Shown here piece by piece: positions 8,250 through 17,314 of a stretch of 64,000 nucleotides of DNA. The stretch is from positions 51,579-115,578 of the forward strand of contig JAFXXQ010000008.1 of the NCBI GenBank assembly GCA_017542145.1, read 5' to 3'. Source of the stretch: Bacteroidaceae bacterium (GTDB lineage Bacteria; Bacteroidota; Bacteroidia; Bacteroidales; Bacteroidaceae). Every line of letters begins with the position of its first letter. The stretch's first letter is position 1. The position numbers and the translations under genes are program-made. The notes under the pieces are model-generated. The model worked only from the letters and a program-made list of their open reading frames with translations, was not told the origin of the DNA and ran no database searches.

Positions 8250-10790
8250 ATGAGAAAGAAAATCATTAATGGATTGCTTTTGGCAGTAGCATTTGTTGCC
8301 ATGAGCGCATTAGTATCCTGCAAGGATTACGAATCTGACTACCTTGCTGAACTGCAAGGCCAGATTGACGATCAGAATTATCTTCTGAGCACATTGAAAG
8401 CTCAGCAGATTGCAACCTTACAAGCCCAAGTGAAAGACTTGCAAGACCAGCTGGACAAATTAAGGAACAAAACTACAGCAAGAGAAGACAGCCTTGCTGG
8501 AGTCACCGCAAACATTGAAAAGTTATTAGCCAAGATTAAGAGTTGCGAGTGCAAACCTGTAGATCTTCAAGGCATTCGCGATTCTCTCGCAAATCTCGAG
8601 AAGACAAAGGCTAATTTGATAGACATGATAGCAGCTGACAATCTGTTGTGGCAGGCTGTTAAGCAACTTCAGGCAAGAGATTCCATCCTTACCGACAGCA
8701 TGGGCATTGTCAACCAGCAAGCTCTTGCTGCCACAGCCTTGGCTTCACAGGCCATGGAGCTGTTAAAAGGAAAGGCAGACACCGCAACGGTTAATGCCAT
8801 CGCCGTAACGGTTGATTCTCTCCGTGGTGCTGTCATTGATCTCGACAAAAGACTGACAAAAGTCCAGCAGGATGCCGCCGATGCTTTAGCCATGGCTGAA
8901 CGTGACTCTGTCCGTCTTGATGTTGCTGAAAAGGGATTAGAAGGAGCTATTGCTCGTCTTGACAAACTCGAGCCCGCATTTGAACAAGCTCAAGAGGACA
9001 TCGCACAGGCTCAGAAAGACATTGAGCAGAACGCAAAAGACCTTGCAGATGCCAAGAAGAAGTATGACAATGCCCTCAAGGTTATCAACGAAGCTCTTGC
9101 CAGCCTTCAGGAACAAATCAACAACCTCGCCAGCAAAGAGGGCCTGACACTGAAAGAGGTTCAGGAATACCTGACCCCCATTGTCAATGGCCTTGAAAGC
9201 AAGATTAAAGCTGTTCAGGATGAACTAGATGCATTGAAGATACAGTTCAACAAGGCTATTGATGCTTTGGTAAATAAAATCACCAGCATTGAGCTTCAGG
9301 GAGCAGAAAGCCCTGTTATTGGTTACTTCGCTCTTCCCTTCGGCGTCAAGTCTAATATCCTTGCTGCTTATTATGGCGAACCTGCAGCTAATGGCGGCAC
9401 GGGAGATGTTTACTTCCCCTCTGACAGAAGCGCAAGCTATGTGTTCAGCAATCAGGTTATCTCCGACAAGGCCTTTACAGTTCTTGGTGGAAAAAATAAC
9501 ATTGTTACCAAGAATACTTATGGCAAATACATCATGGATGAAAGCGAAGGCAATGCCGGTACTCTTTATCTGACGATTAACCCCGCTGATGTTGACTTCT
9601 CTGGTATCACCCCGAAGCTCGTAAATAGCCGCGATGTAGAATCAGGCATCACTTTGAGCCCAATTGCTCCGAGCAGCAAATTGCTTGATTTCGGCTGGAA
9701 TAAAAGAGCACCACGCGTACAAAACGGTTTCTATGAGGCCAAGGCCACTCTCGATCCTGCTAAGGTCGAAGATGTTAAGCCAAACTTTGATGTCAACGAT
9801 TTGAAACCGCTTGCAAAGCAGATTCTCAATGAAAAGGAAATCGACCTCACGAACATCTATTACACCGTTCAAGGTAAGTTGGAGAATGTTCTCGTCTGCA
9901 ATGGCGTAAAGGTTGAGTGGGAAGACACTCTTGGCACACATAGTGTCTACTCTACCTACGACATCGCAGCCACGGCGATTCCCGCCCTTTCTTTCAACTT
10001 CCTTGCTGAAAAAGAAGGACCGTCAATCACCCCGCTTGGTGCACTGGACATTGATGTCAAAATGAATCTCTCGTACTCATCCACGGGTACTATTGATTAC
10101 GAATTAGGTGATATCTACATTGAGGTTGACGGTAAGAAGTACAACGTTCAGGGTCTTGATGGCCTTAATGGTCTTATTGCCCAATTGAACGACGAACACG
10201 CAGACCTTAGTGGTGACATCAACAAACTCGTTGATCAAATTAAAGATCAAGTGAACGAGAATGTGGAAGACGCTGAAGATAAGATCAAAAACAATAAGGT
10301 CGTCAGCAAAGTTAGCCAATATCTTAAGACTATTAACTTCTTCCTCCAGAAGCCTAACAACCTCCTGCAGCCGTTCTTGGCATATGAAAGCGAAGGCGCT
10401 TATCACCACATGAGTATGTCTCCTGCCATTCCTACAGAGTTCAAGACTGGAACAGGAAATGCCATCCAGCTTATCCCCACTTCCTATACAGCAGAAGTAC
10501 TTGCTCCTGCATTCCAGAAGTTTATTGCCGTCACTAACGTTATTGCTCCTGACTTCAGCGTCAGCGCTCAAAGTAATGACGGTTCAGACATTTGCAAGAC
10601 TTGCCAAGACCTTGCCGACTATGCTAACAACCCGGGTAACTTCATGAATACGGTTATTCCTGGCAAGCAGACAGGTATTGTATTCGCTCCAGATACTTCA
10701 AAGAAAGGCTACATCTACGAGATTACCTATGCCGCTGTTGACTACAATGGCTTCAATGTTGCCAGAAAGTTCTATGTTCGCGTTAAATAA
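8250..10790 (+). CDS. Large coiled-coil surface lipoprotein, function unknown
   Basis: 846 residues. The signal peptide ends in lipobox ALVSC (Cys26). Residues ~30-340 are an almost uninterrupted coiled coil (heptads of L/I/A with LQAQVKDLQDQLDKL, AQKDIEQNAKDLADAKKKYD), containing an isolated CECK motif near residue 93. The C-terminal ~500 residues are beta-rich and Ser/Asn-rich (GYFALPFGVKSNILAAYYG) and contain one CKTC motif near 786, so disulfides are possible. Base composition is more AT-rich than the 15-19 kb genes and the leader is long, which fits a strongly expressed cell-surface protein. It is followed after 58 nt by an OmpA gene. Proteins of this layout are common in Prevotella and are often labelled as lyase-N-terminal-like; I see no catalytic motif. 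Confidence 0.75.
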   Translation: MRKKIINGLLLAVAFVAMSALVSCKDYESDYLAELQGQIDDQNYLLSTLKAQQIATLQAQVKDLQDQLDKLRNKTTAREDSLAGVTANIEKLLAKIKSCECKPVDLQGIRDSLANLEKTKANLIDMIAADNLLWQAVKQLQARDSILTDSMGIVNQQALAATALASQAMELLKGKADTATVNAIAVTVDSLRGAVIDLDKRLTKVQQDAADALAMAERDSVRLDVAEKGLEGAIARLDKLEPAFEQAQEDIAQAQKDIEQNAKDLADAKKKYDNALKVINEALASLQEQINNLASKEGLTLKEVQEYLTPIVNGLESKIKAVQDELDALKIQFNKAIDALVNKITSIELQGAESPVIGYFALPFGVKSNILAAYYGEPAANGGTGDVYFPSDRSASYVFSNQVISDKAFTVLGGKNNIVTKNTYGKYIMDESEGNAGTLYLTINPADVDFSGITPKLVNSRDVESGITLSPIAPSSKLLDFGWNKRAPRVQNGFYEAKATLDPAKVEDVKPNFDVNDLKPLAKQILNEKEIDLTNIYYTVQGKLENVLVCNGVKVEWEDTLGTHSVYSTYDIAATAIPALSFNFLAEKEGPSITPLGALDIDVKMNLSYSSTGTIDYELGDIYIEVDGKKYNVQGLDGLNGLIAQLNDEHADLSGDINKLVDQIKDQVNENVEDAEDKIKNNKVVSKVSQYLKTINFFLQKPNNLLQPFLAYESEGAYHHMSMSPAIPTEFKTGTGNAIQLIPTSYTAEVLAPAFQKFIAVTNVIAPDFSVSAQSNDGSDICKTCQDLADYANNPGNFMNTVIPGKQTGIVFAPDTSKKGYIYEITYAAVDYNGFNVARKFYVRVK

Positions 10791-10848
10791 TGACAAACCT
10801 TCAGACAGCATTAACGGATTATCAACATTTAAATAAATAATAAGGATT

Positions 10849-11970
10849 ATGAAACTCAAAAAAGCTATATTGTACAGCATGATGCTGCTGGGTGCCGTCT
10901 CCGTATCCGCTCAGGAAATCGCTTATGATTTCGCACCGCATTGGTATCTCCAAGGTCAGTTCGGTGGCCAGCACACTCTTGGTGAGGTCAGCTTCGGTGA
11001 ACTCAACTCTCTTAACGCTCAGCTGGGTCTCGGCTATCAGTTCACTCCCGTTTTCGGCACTCGCCTTTCCGTCAACGGATGGCAGAGCAAAGGTGGTTCT
11101 ATTATCAACAACAAGAAAGAGGTTTGGAAGTGGAACTATGTTGCTCCCGCTCTTGACTTGACTTTTAACCTCAGCAACTTGTTCGGTGGCTACAAGTATG
11201 ACCGCCTCTGCTCCTTCGGAGTCTTCGCAGGTCTGGGTGCAAACGTTGGCTTCAAGAATGATGAAGCTGCTAATGCCAAGACGAATCTTACTGCAGCAAC
11301 GATTAAACAAACAGGTGCAACCGCAACCTATGATCCCCTTGCTTACCTCTGGAATGGCACGAAGACACGTCTCGTTGGCCGCTTCGGTGGAACTGTGGAC
11401 TTCCGTCTTAGCGATGCTGTCAGCCTCGGCATTGAGCTTGCAGCAAATACGCTGAATGACCACTATAACTCCAAGCGAGCTGGCAATGCTGACTGGTATT
11501 TCAACGCTCTTGCTGGCGTCAAGATTAACCTTGGTGGCACCTATACGACTCGCGTCATTGCAGTTCCTGTTCCTGTGACCAATGCAGAAGAGAAGGTTGT
11601 TGAAAAGATTGTTGAGAAGCCCGTCGAGGTCGTCAAGGTCGTTCGCGAACCGATTCGCCGCGACATCTTCTTCAAGATCAACAGCACAGTTATCTCTGAG
11701 GTTGAAGGTGTAAAGGTTCAGGATGTTGCTGACTACCTGAAGAAGTATCCCGAAGCAAAGGTTTCTCTTGCTGGTTATGCTGATGCCGGTACAGGTAACA
11801 ACAAGATCAACGATCGTCTGGCTGCTCAGCGTGCTGAGAAGGTCATGAACGTACTCGTTCAGAAGTATGGCATCTCCGTTGACCGCATCTCTTATGAGAG
11901 CCACGGATCACGCGTCCAGCCGTTCCAGGAGAACGACAAGAACCGTGTTACCATCTGTATTGCTGAGTAA
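10849..11970 (+). CDS. OmpA family outer-membrane protein
   Basis: 373 residues: signal peptide (MKLKKAILYSMMLLGAVSVSAQ), an N-terminal beta-barrel of alternating aromatic strands (~25-235), a charged hinge (EEKVVEKIVEKPVEVVKVV), and a C-terminal OmpA peptidoglycan-binding domain (~275-373) with the hallmark AGYADAGTGNNKINDRLAAQ and RISYESHGSRVQPF. It ties the outer membrane to peptidoglycan. It sits 58 nt after the coiled-coil lipoprotein gene, with no clear promoter between, so the two may share a transcript, and it is closed by a strong hairpin at 12005-12056. Confidence 0.93.
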   Translation: MKLKKAILYSMMLLGAVSVSAQEIAYDFAPHWYLQGQFGGQHTLGEVSFGELNSLNAQLGLGYQFTPVFGTRLSVNGWQSKGGSIINNKKEVWKWNYVAPALDLTFNLSNLFGGYKYDRLCSFGVFAGLGANVGFKNDEAANAKTNLTAATIKQTGATATYDPLAYLWNGTKTRLVGRFGGTVDFRLSDAVSLGIELAANTLNDHYNSKRAGNADWYFNALAGVKINLGGTYTTRVIAVPVPVTNAEEKVVEKIVEKPVEVVKVVREPIRRDIFFKINSTVISEVEGVKVQDVADYLKKYPEAKVSLAGYADAGTGNNKINDRLAAQRAEKVMNVLVQKYGISVDRISYESHGSRVQPFQENDKNRVTICIAE

Positions 11971-12004
11971 TTCTTATCTAATAGATAAGTCCTAATCATC
12001 AACC

Positions 12005-12056
12005 ATTCTGCCCTATTTCCTTCTATTACTTAGGTAGGGAATAGGGCAGAATTTTT
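12005..12056 (+). terminator. Rho-independent terminator after ompA
   Basis: A 16-bp stem with one mismatch: ATTCTGCCCTATTTCC (12005-12020) pairs with GGGAATAGGGCAGAAT (12037-12052), followed by TTTT. A smaller palindrome, CTTATCTAATAGATAAG, lies just upstream (11973-11989). The terminator ends only 12 nt before the next ATG, leaving little room for that gene's own promoter. Confidence 0.8.
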
Positions 12057-12067
12057 AATGAAACTTC

Positions 12068-13726
12068 ATGAGGAAAACTTTACTATTCACCTTACTACTA
12101 ACGTTTACAATTGCAAGCCATGCCCAACTGAATGGAGATGGTTTCTACAGGGTACAAAATGTTACCACAGGTAGATATGTACGAATTACAGACAATCGGG
12201 GGAGCCTTAACTTTCAGGCAGCTACTGCCGATTTAGGTGCAATTCGTACTGTAAGAGATTTTAATAATGTAGTTTCAGATCCAGGTACTGTCATTTACAT
12301 TAAAAAGGTTGGAGTCGGTACCGACAATACGCCTCGCTATGATTTAAAAGCCCAAGGGACAGGTGTCTATGAAATCATCGGGCACTATGGCCAGATCAAA
12401 GAAACGCGCAAGGGTGGTACTTATCATGCATTTGCAACAGCATACGGCCAGACTGCATACGTTGCCGATGAATATTATCTTGTGGATGGCGAATTCGAAG
12501 AATATGGGGTTATTGATCCCAAAGAGACCAAAACACGTGAATGGTGGATTCATCCTATGAACCAGGAAGAGGGCAAATACTTTGGCATTATGCCGGAGTG
12601 CGGAAGCGGGACCTCCTATTACTCAACCATCTATGCAGCCTTCCCCTTCTCCTTCCATTCCGAAGGAATGAAGGCATACTATGTATGCGCCATAGATAAT
12701 CAATATGGTATTGCCGTTTGGAAAGAGGTGACAGGTGATATTCCTGCCTCCATGCCCGTTATCATTGCCTGTTCGACGAACAACCCTGCCACAAACCGTC
12801 TCGACATCCATACCAGCAAGGTCAAAGCAGCATCAGACAACCTTTTAAGAGGCGTTTACTTTGACTTGGAAAAAGGCCCCCATGCAAATCGTACCAGCTA
12901 CGATGCAAAGACTATGCGCGTTTTAGGACAACTCGCAGATGGTAGCATAGGATTCAAGAAATCCGACATCGATTACATCCCTGCCAACAAGGCATATCTT
13001 CCAGTCCCTGCAAATGCGCCGGATGAATTGAAAATCATGACAATCAGCGAATACGAAGCCTTCCTCGCTGCTATAGAAGAAAACAGGCGCGACACAGTTA
13101 CTGTCCATGTAAACAATGCGACAAAGACTTATGGCGAAGACAATCCACAGTTCTCCTATACGCTGGAGAATGCTCCTGAGGGCGTTACCATTGAAACTTT
13201 AGCCGCTCAGCCTATACTAACTACTGAAGCAGGGAAGTTCAGCAAGGTTGGCAAATATGACATCACAGCCTCAGGTGCCGTCATGGACAAATGCGTTTTC
13301 ATTTACGTAAACGGCACACTGACCATCACCCAAGCCTCTCAGACCATCAAATGCGAGGATGCTCCAATCGAAGTAAAAGTATCTGAGGAAGTATCGTTCA
13401 CGGCCTATGCCACGAGCGATCTCCCCCTCAAAGTTGCAGTTGACAACGAACTTATCGCAAGCGTCAGCATTAAAGACTTTAGTACATTAACTGTCACAGG
13501 TCTTATGCCTGGTTCAACTTCAATCAAGTTGTCACAGGAAGGGAATGACAATTACAAGGCTGCCAAAACTGTCACGCTGAAAGTTAATGTCACATCTGAC
13601 AATGGGGTCCTGAATGCCGTTATAGCTAATGATATCGAAGTCTACGACCTGCTTGGTCGAAAGGTAAAAGATACCTCGAAACTGAAAGGCATCTACATCG
13701 TCAACGGACGCAAGACAATCTTCTAA
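12068..13726 (+). CDS. Secreted protein with MBG/Ig-like domains and T9SS-like tail
   Basis: 552 residues. Signal peptide MRKTLLFTLLLTFTIASHAQ; N-terminal ~320 residues of unknown fold beginning GDGFYRVQNVTTGRYVRITD, which resembles ricin-like or host-ligand-binding starts in Prevotella surface proteins; then an MBG-type Ig-like domain (~335-425: VTVHVNNATKTYGEDNPQFS) and a second Ig-like domain (~430-525). It ends in IEVYDLLGRKVKDTSKLKG followed by IYIVNGRKTIF, the short type IX secretion tail seen in Prevotella. This suggests export to the surface; the ligand is unknown. The ATG lies 12 nt after a strong terminator hairpin, so expression may depend on read-through or on signals I cannot see. 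Confidence 0.75.
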   Translation: MRKTLLFTLLLTFTIASHAQLNGDGFYRVQNVTTGRYVRITDNRGSLNFQAATADLGAIRTVRDFNNVVSDPGTVIYIKKVGVGTDNTPRYDLKAQGTGVYEIIGHYGQIKETRKGGTYHAFATAYGQTAYVADEYYLVDGEFEEYGVIDPKETKTREWWIHPMNQEEGKYFGIMPECGSGTSYYSTIYAAFPFSFHSEGMKAYYVCAIDNQYGIAVWKEVTGDIPASMPVIIACSTNNPATNRLDIHTSKVKAASDNLLRGVYFDLEKGPHANRTSYDAKTMRVLGQLADGSIGFKKSDIDYIPANKAYLPVPANAPDELKIMTISEYEAFLAAIEENRRDTVTVHVNNATKTYGEDNPQFSYTLENAPEGVTIETLAAQPILTTEAGKFSKVGKYDITASGAVMDKCVFIYVNGTLTITQASQTIKCEDAPIEVKVSEEVSFTAYATSDLPLKVAVDNELIASVSIKDFSTLTVTGLMPGSTSIKLSQEGNDNYKAAKTVTLKVNVTSDNGVLNAVIANDIEVYDLLGRKVKDTSKLKGIYIVNGRKTIF

Positions 13727-13753
13727 ATCCGACTGGGAAAAAAATGTATAATT

Positions 13754-13780
13754 CGTAGGGACGCTTTTGGCGTCCCTACG
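13754..13780. terminator. Terminator hairpin
   Basis: A perfect 11-bp stem CGTAGGGACGC / GCGTCCCTACG with loop TTTTG, followed by TTTATT. It closes the plus-strand secreted-protein gene. The minus-strand gene ends at 13911, beyond array B. Confidence 0.75.
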
Positions 13781-13801
13781 TTTATTACACCTCTATAATG
13801 T

Positions 13802-13885
13802 TGTGTCGATAACGTTTGATTCTGTGCTGACAACGTTAAACTCTGCGCGCTCAGAGTTTAACGCTACGGATACAGAGTTAAACGT
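13802..13885. repeat. 21-nt tandem array B (four units)
   Basis: Four consecutive units of exactly 21 nt (13802, 13823, 13844, 13865), each starting TGTG/TGCG/TACG. The 3' cores are AACGTTTGATTC, AACGTTAAACTC, AGAGTTTAACGC and AGAGTTAAACGT; the second and third are near reverse complements. The 13-mer AACGTTTGATTCT (13811-13823) and the 11-mer AGAGTTAAACG recur exactly in array E at 52 kb. It lies between the 3' ends of two convergent genes. Confidence 0.7.
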
Positions 13886-13910
13886 TGTGGAAAGAGCTAT
13901 GAAAAAAAAC

Positions 13911-14966
13911 TCAGAAGAGTCTGCGGGTCAGGCGGAGGCTGATGACAGGAAACACCTTGAATTGACGGGCGATATCACAATAGTTTCCTATTTTTCCGTC
14001 CAGGTTCGTCACATCATGCATGATGTCAGTACCATCGTGCATGATGATTTTGGGCGAACCGCCCCAGAATAATGCACCGCAATCAAAGGAAGCTTGATAT
14101 TTGTCGCTATACTTAAGCAGCGAGCCACCATAGCCAAAGCCAAGATAAGGTTTGAAGCGATTCGCCTTTACCTCCATCCTTATCATTCCGTGTTCGTCAG
14201 GCGACAGGAAATAGGGAGAGCCATCCGCGACACGATTTCCAAGCTGTACGGTATATTTTCCATACTTGTGAAGAAGCTCGGTTTGTTCCTCAAAAGAGCG
14301 TTGGTCAAAATCGTTTACATAGCCTTTCGTACGGTCAATCGCTAGATTATAGAGTTTATCCTCCATGCCGGGGTCAAGAGCAAGGCTGAAATCCCCCCAC
14401 TCAATAAATGTTCCCCCGCCTTCACCATCCTCGCCAATAGCGCAGTCAATCATACGATTGAATATATTCAGGGCAAGCATCGTCGGAACGGATTCGGCAG
14501 TACTGTTTATCTTGGCAACCGTCGAATTACCCACATAGAAGCCAGCCGAAAAATGCCAATGCTTATTAGCAAAAGGCAACACATCCAACATCAACTTGTA
14601 ATGAGCTAACTTCGGACGAGCCACCATATCAACATGGTCAACCAATTGGCAGCCGGTCACCTGCTGGAAAATACCATTAAACTGGTCATAGCGCTCTTGC
14701 GATATCATACCGTCCGCTCCTACTCCAACCGAATAGGTCAACGATTTTTCAAGGTAAGGCATTATAGCGAAACCCGTGCGAAACTGCAAAAAGTCACCCA
14801 ACGGCGTAGCCAAGTCAAGGCCAAGCCCATCCGAGCCGCCTGTCAAAGACACGTCTAAATGAGAAAACATATTGTAATCGTCTTGTAACGTGTCAAAAAA
14901 AGACGTCTGCGCATTCGAGAGAAAAACAAAAAGCCCCAAAGTAAAGGATAATATTATCCGTTTCAT
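13911..14966 (-). CDS. Outer-membrane beta-barrel-like protein, function unknown
   Basis: 351 residues from the ATG at 14966; the frame is open further upstream, but this start gives signal peptide MKRIILSFTLGLFVFLSNAQ and lies 25 nt inside a good promoter. The mature protein has alternating aromatic beta-strands (LDVSLTGGSDGLGLDLATPL, YKLMLDVLPFANKHWHFSAG, FKPYLGFGYGGSLL) and ends in Phe (RLTRRLF), typical of outer-membrane barrels. It stands alone, convergent with the secreted-protein gene and separated from it by array B. No specific family recognised. Confidence 0.75.
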   Translation of the reverse strand: MKRIILSFTLGLFVFLSNAQTSFFDTLQDDYNMFSHLDVSLTGGSDGLGLDLATPLGDFLQFRTGFAIMPYLEKSLTYSVGVGADGMISQERYDQFNGIFQQVTGCQLVDHVDMVARPKLAHYKLMLDVLPFANKHWHFSAGFYVGNSTVAKINSTAESVPTMLALNIFNRMIDCAIGEDGEGGGTFIEWGDFSLALDPGMEDKLYNLAIDRTKGYVNDFDQRSFEEQTELLHKYGKYTVQLGNRVADGSPYFLSPDEHGMIRMEVKANRFKPYLGFGYGGSLLKYSDKYQASFDCGALFWGGSPKIIMHDGTDIMHDVTNLDGKIGNYCDIARQFKVFPVISLRLTRRLF

Positions 14967-14990
14967 ACCTATAGAATTTTTAATCGGCTG

Positions 14991-15022
14991 CAAAGCTATA
15001 ACAAAAATATGGCGTAGCAAAA
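14991..15022 (-). promoter_or_regulatory. Promoter for the 13911-14966 gene
   Basis: On the minus strand, -33 TTTTG (15018-15022), a 19-nt spacer, then -7 TAGCTTTG (14991-14998). This is a good match to the Bacteroidota sigma factor consensus and fixes the start at 14966. Confidence 0.6.
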
Positions 15023-15054
15023 TCTATGCCATTCTTTTATGATTTTATAGGAAA

Positions 15055-16443
15055 TCAGTATAGTACTCTGACTTCGCTATCTGGCAGATGTGTCGTGCGA
15101 ATACGCCATTCTGAAGGATAGAGATTGTTTGCCCGACTGCCCACATTCTTCACAAAACCAAGCGGAACGCCCCTGAAGGTAAGAAGCACATAGCCTCTGG
15201 ACACATCAGACGGGAGCATCAGCGCCTCCTTGCGCAAATAAGCCAGCGCCTCGGAATAGGAAACCTCAACCATCGGAAATGCCTCACGGCAAAGCACATT
15301 CGACAAAGCCAACGACGTCGTAGGGATGACATCGCGTCCTTTCCATTCCGCCACAACGACACCAGCATATAGCACTTTAACCTGCTGCATCAACACAGAG
15401 AAAGCTGTAGCGCATCGCTCAGAGAGAGCAACTATCGAATTATTCTCTGATTTCCACTCGTAGGAAGCAGCATCGCAAAGCCAATTCCTGCACTCCTGAG
15501 GAATGGGTTGAGCCTTTGGATTGGGACGGCTTTTCTGCTTTTTGGGCATCGATGATTCCGGAGCCGACAACTTTCGCAACAGAGCTAGGAAGAAGCCCTC
15601 CCCTCTCGTCCGCCCAGGCAGAAAGCGATAGACGGGGAAGGAATCCGCTTGTTCCAGCAGGTTTCCCGTTATGCCCCACTCGGAGGACGTTTCCAGCGGT
15701 AATGCCTCAGCGCCAAGCTCCTCGCAAATCCAGCGCACATTTTCCTCATCCTCTTTTAAATTAAAGGTACACGTGCTATAAACCAGCAGCCCGCCCTCTT
15801 TCAGCGCCTCCCAACAATCGGCTATTATGCTCCGACTGCGACGCCAGCAGGTCTCCACGTTCTCCTCGCTCCATTCCGCTACAGCCACAGGGTCTTTGCG
15901 GAACATCCCTTCCCCGCTACAAGGCACATCGGCAACGATTACGTCGAAAAACGACGGCAGAGCTCCGAAATCAGCGGGAACTGCGCTCGTGACGATGCAA
16001 TCGGGATGTCCCCATTTCACCATATTCTCCATCAGCACCTGCGCCCGAGCAGGAATCACATCGTTCGAAACGAGCAAACTGCCCTCCGGCAAGGCCGAAC
16101 GAAGTAGCGTTGACTTCCCCCCAGGAGCAGCACAAAGGTCAAGCGCCGTCACAGGCTCGGCTATATACTGCCGCGCTACCTGCTCCAAGAACATCGACGA
16201 TGCCTCCTGCACATAGTAACACCCCGCATGGAACAACGGGTCAAACGTGAACGCCTTTCGTCCATCCAAATAAAATCCGTTCGCAGTCCAAGGGACGCTG
16301 TCGCCAGCACAGTTGAAAGTGCCCTTCGCTGGGTTCAGCCGCACGCTCACGACAGGGTCTTCCGCCAATGCCTTCAGCACGTTTTCAGCCTCGTCAGCCA
16401 ACAAACCATGCATTCTCCTTACGAATAAATCCGGCAGTTCCAT
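15055..16443 (-). CDS. rsmF: RsmF/NOL1-NOP2-sun family rRNA m5C methyltransferase
   Basis: 462 residues. SAM-dependent RNA cytosine-C5 methyltransferase: LDLCAAPGGKSTLLRSAL (SAM motif I, ~102), ADVPCSGEGMFRKD (catalytic motif IV Cys) and VYSTCTFNLKEDEENV (motif VI Cys). An RsmF-like C-terminal domain follows from ~310 (NSIVALSERCATAFSVL, then YVLLTFRGVPLGFVKN), which in the family binds 16S rRNA. Cytoplasmic. Its promoter (-7 at 16467-16474) lies 15 nt from the divergent promoter of the next gene, so both are driven from a compact shared region. Confidence 0.9.
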   Translation of the reverse strand: MELPDLFVRRMHGLLADEAENVLKALAEDPVVSVRLNPAKGTFNCAGDSVPWTANGFYLDGRKAFTFDPLFHAGCYYVQEASSMFLEQVARQYIAEPVTALDLCAAPGGKSTLLRSALPEGSLLVSNDVIPARAQVLMENMVKWGHPDCIVTSAVPADFGALPSFFDVIVADVPCSGEGMFRKDPVAVAEWSEENVETCWRRSRSIIADCWEALKEGGLLVYSTCTFNLKEDEENVRWICEELGAEALPLETSSEWGITGNLLEQADSFPVYRFLPGRTRGEGFFLALLRKLSAPESSMPKKQKSRPNPKAQPIPQECRNWLCDAASYEWKSENNSIVALSERCATAFSVLMQQVKVLYAGVVVAEWKGRDVIPTTSLALSNVLCREAFPMVEVSYSEALAYLRKEALMLPSDVSRGYVLLTFRGVPLGFVKNVGSRANNLYPSEWRIRTTHLPDSEVRVLY

Positions 16444-16466
16444 CGCTTTTTCACAGTTTCAGGCTG

Positions 16467-16474
16467 CAAACATA
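16467..16474 (-). promoter_or_regulatory. -7 box for rsmF
   Basis: CAAACATA on the plus strand reads TATGTTTG on the minus strand, 24 nt before the rsmF ATG at 16443. Confidence 0.5.
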
Positions 16475-16488
16475 CAAAAAAAAAATTG

Positions 16489-16496
16489 TACTTTTG
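16489..16496 (+). promoter_or_regulatory. -7 box for the DUF6249-like gene
   Basis: TACTTTTG followed by CAAC, an exact fit to TAnnTTTG, 56 nt upstream of the ATG at 16552. It is back to back with the rsmF promoter; no convincing -33 box was seen. Confidence 0.5.
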
Positions 16497-16551
16497 CAAC
16501 TTTCAAAGGAAACCATACGTCTAACTCACAGAAAAAACAATAAGAAGCAAT

Positions 16552-17301
16552 ATGAATATGAAACATGTAATCTATTATCTAACGCTGCTCGTGGGTCTTA
16601 CCGCCCCGACAAACTTCATCCTTGCGCAGAACAACTTGGACAGCGCACTTGTAGTAAACACCATCGAAGGCGAAGACGAAGACACCGCCTCTACTGGTAC
16701 CTGGACGTTCAACCAGAACGGCCCGACGATGTCTGTCAACGACTCTATTACTGTCGAGTACGACGATATGGAAGAATTCCTCGACGATGTCTTCGGCGGC
16801 CATCCGAAAGGCCTCAGCAAGCTTTTCAACGGCTTTGCGAAGTGGGGCTGGGTGTATGCCCTCATCCCCATCCTGCTGCTCTTCGTCTTCCCGTTGCTGG
16901 TGCTTTTCCTGATCTTCTTCTTTGTCTATAAAGGACAGAAAGCCAAGTATCGCAGCTACGAGAAGATGGCAGCCTCCGGCCGACCCATCTCGCAGGAGAT
17001 GCTCAACCACATAACGGAGGACGAGTATAAGATGCGCAACGAAGGCATCCGCGATATCTGCGTCGGCATCGGCCTCGCCATCTTCCTCGGCATCATAATC
17101 CACGAACTGGGCATCGGCATCGGCGCTCTCGTGGCCTTCATCGGACTCGGCAAGTTAATGGCATGGTACGCCAACAACAAGGACAAACGAAAGGCGAAGT
17201 CCGAAGGCAACTACGACAAAGACATGGCGAAGTCCGAAGGCAGCTACGACAAAAACGTGGCAAAGTCCGAAGGCAACTACGACAAGGACATTAAACAGTA
17301 G
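16552..17301 (+). CDS. DUF6249-like membrane protein with C-terminal 11-residue repeats
   Basis: 249 residues: signal/anchor (MKHVIYYLTLLVGLTAPTNF), an acidic linker (EGEDEDTASTGTW), one membrane segment (~103-128, WVYALIPILLLFVFPLLVLF), a soluble stretch, then two more hydrophobic segments (~165-200, ICVGIGLAIFLGIIIHELGI). The pattern resembles the DUF6249 proteins that Bacteroidota often carry beside ECF sigma factors. The C-terminus is three copies of an 11-residue unit, AKSEGNYDKDM. Start could be ATG 16552 or 16558. The next gene is an ECF sigma factor, so a role in envelope signalling is plausible but unproven. Confidence 0.7.
   Translation: MNMKHVIYYLTLLVGLTAPTNFILAQNNLDSALVVNTIEGEDEDTASTGTWTFNQNGPTMSVNDSITVEYDDMEEFLDDVFGGHPKGLSKLFNGFAKWGWVYALIPILLLFVFPLLVLFLIFFFVYKGQKAKYRSYEKMAASGRPISQEMLNHITEDEYKMRNEGIRDICVGIGLAIFLGIIIHELGIGIGALVAFIGLGKLMAWYANNKDKRKAKSEGNYDKDMAKSEGSYDKNVAKSEGNYDKDIKQ
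17194..17292 (+). repeat. 33-bp in-frame tandem repeat (three copies)
   Basis: Three 33-bp units (17194, 17227, 17260) encode A-K-S-E-G-(N/S)-Y-D-K-(D/N)-(M/V/I). They are highly similar at DNA level, suggesting a recent, probably length-variable expansion at the C-terminus. Confidence 0.85.
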
Positions 17302-17314
17302 CCCCCCCTATGCT

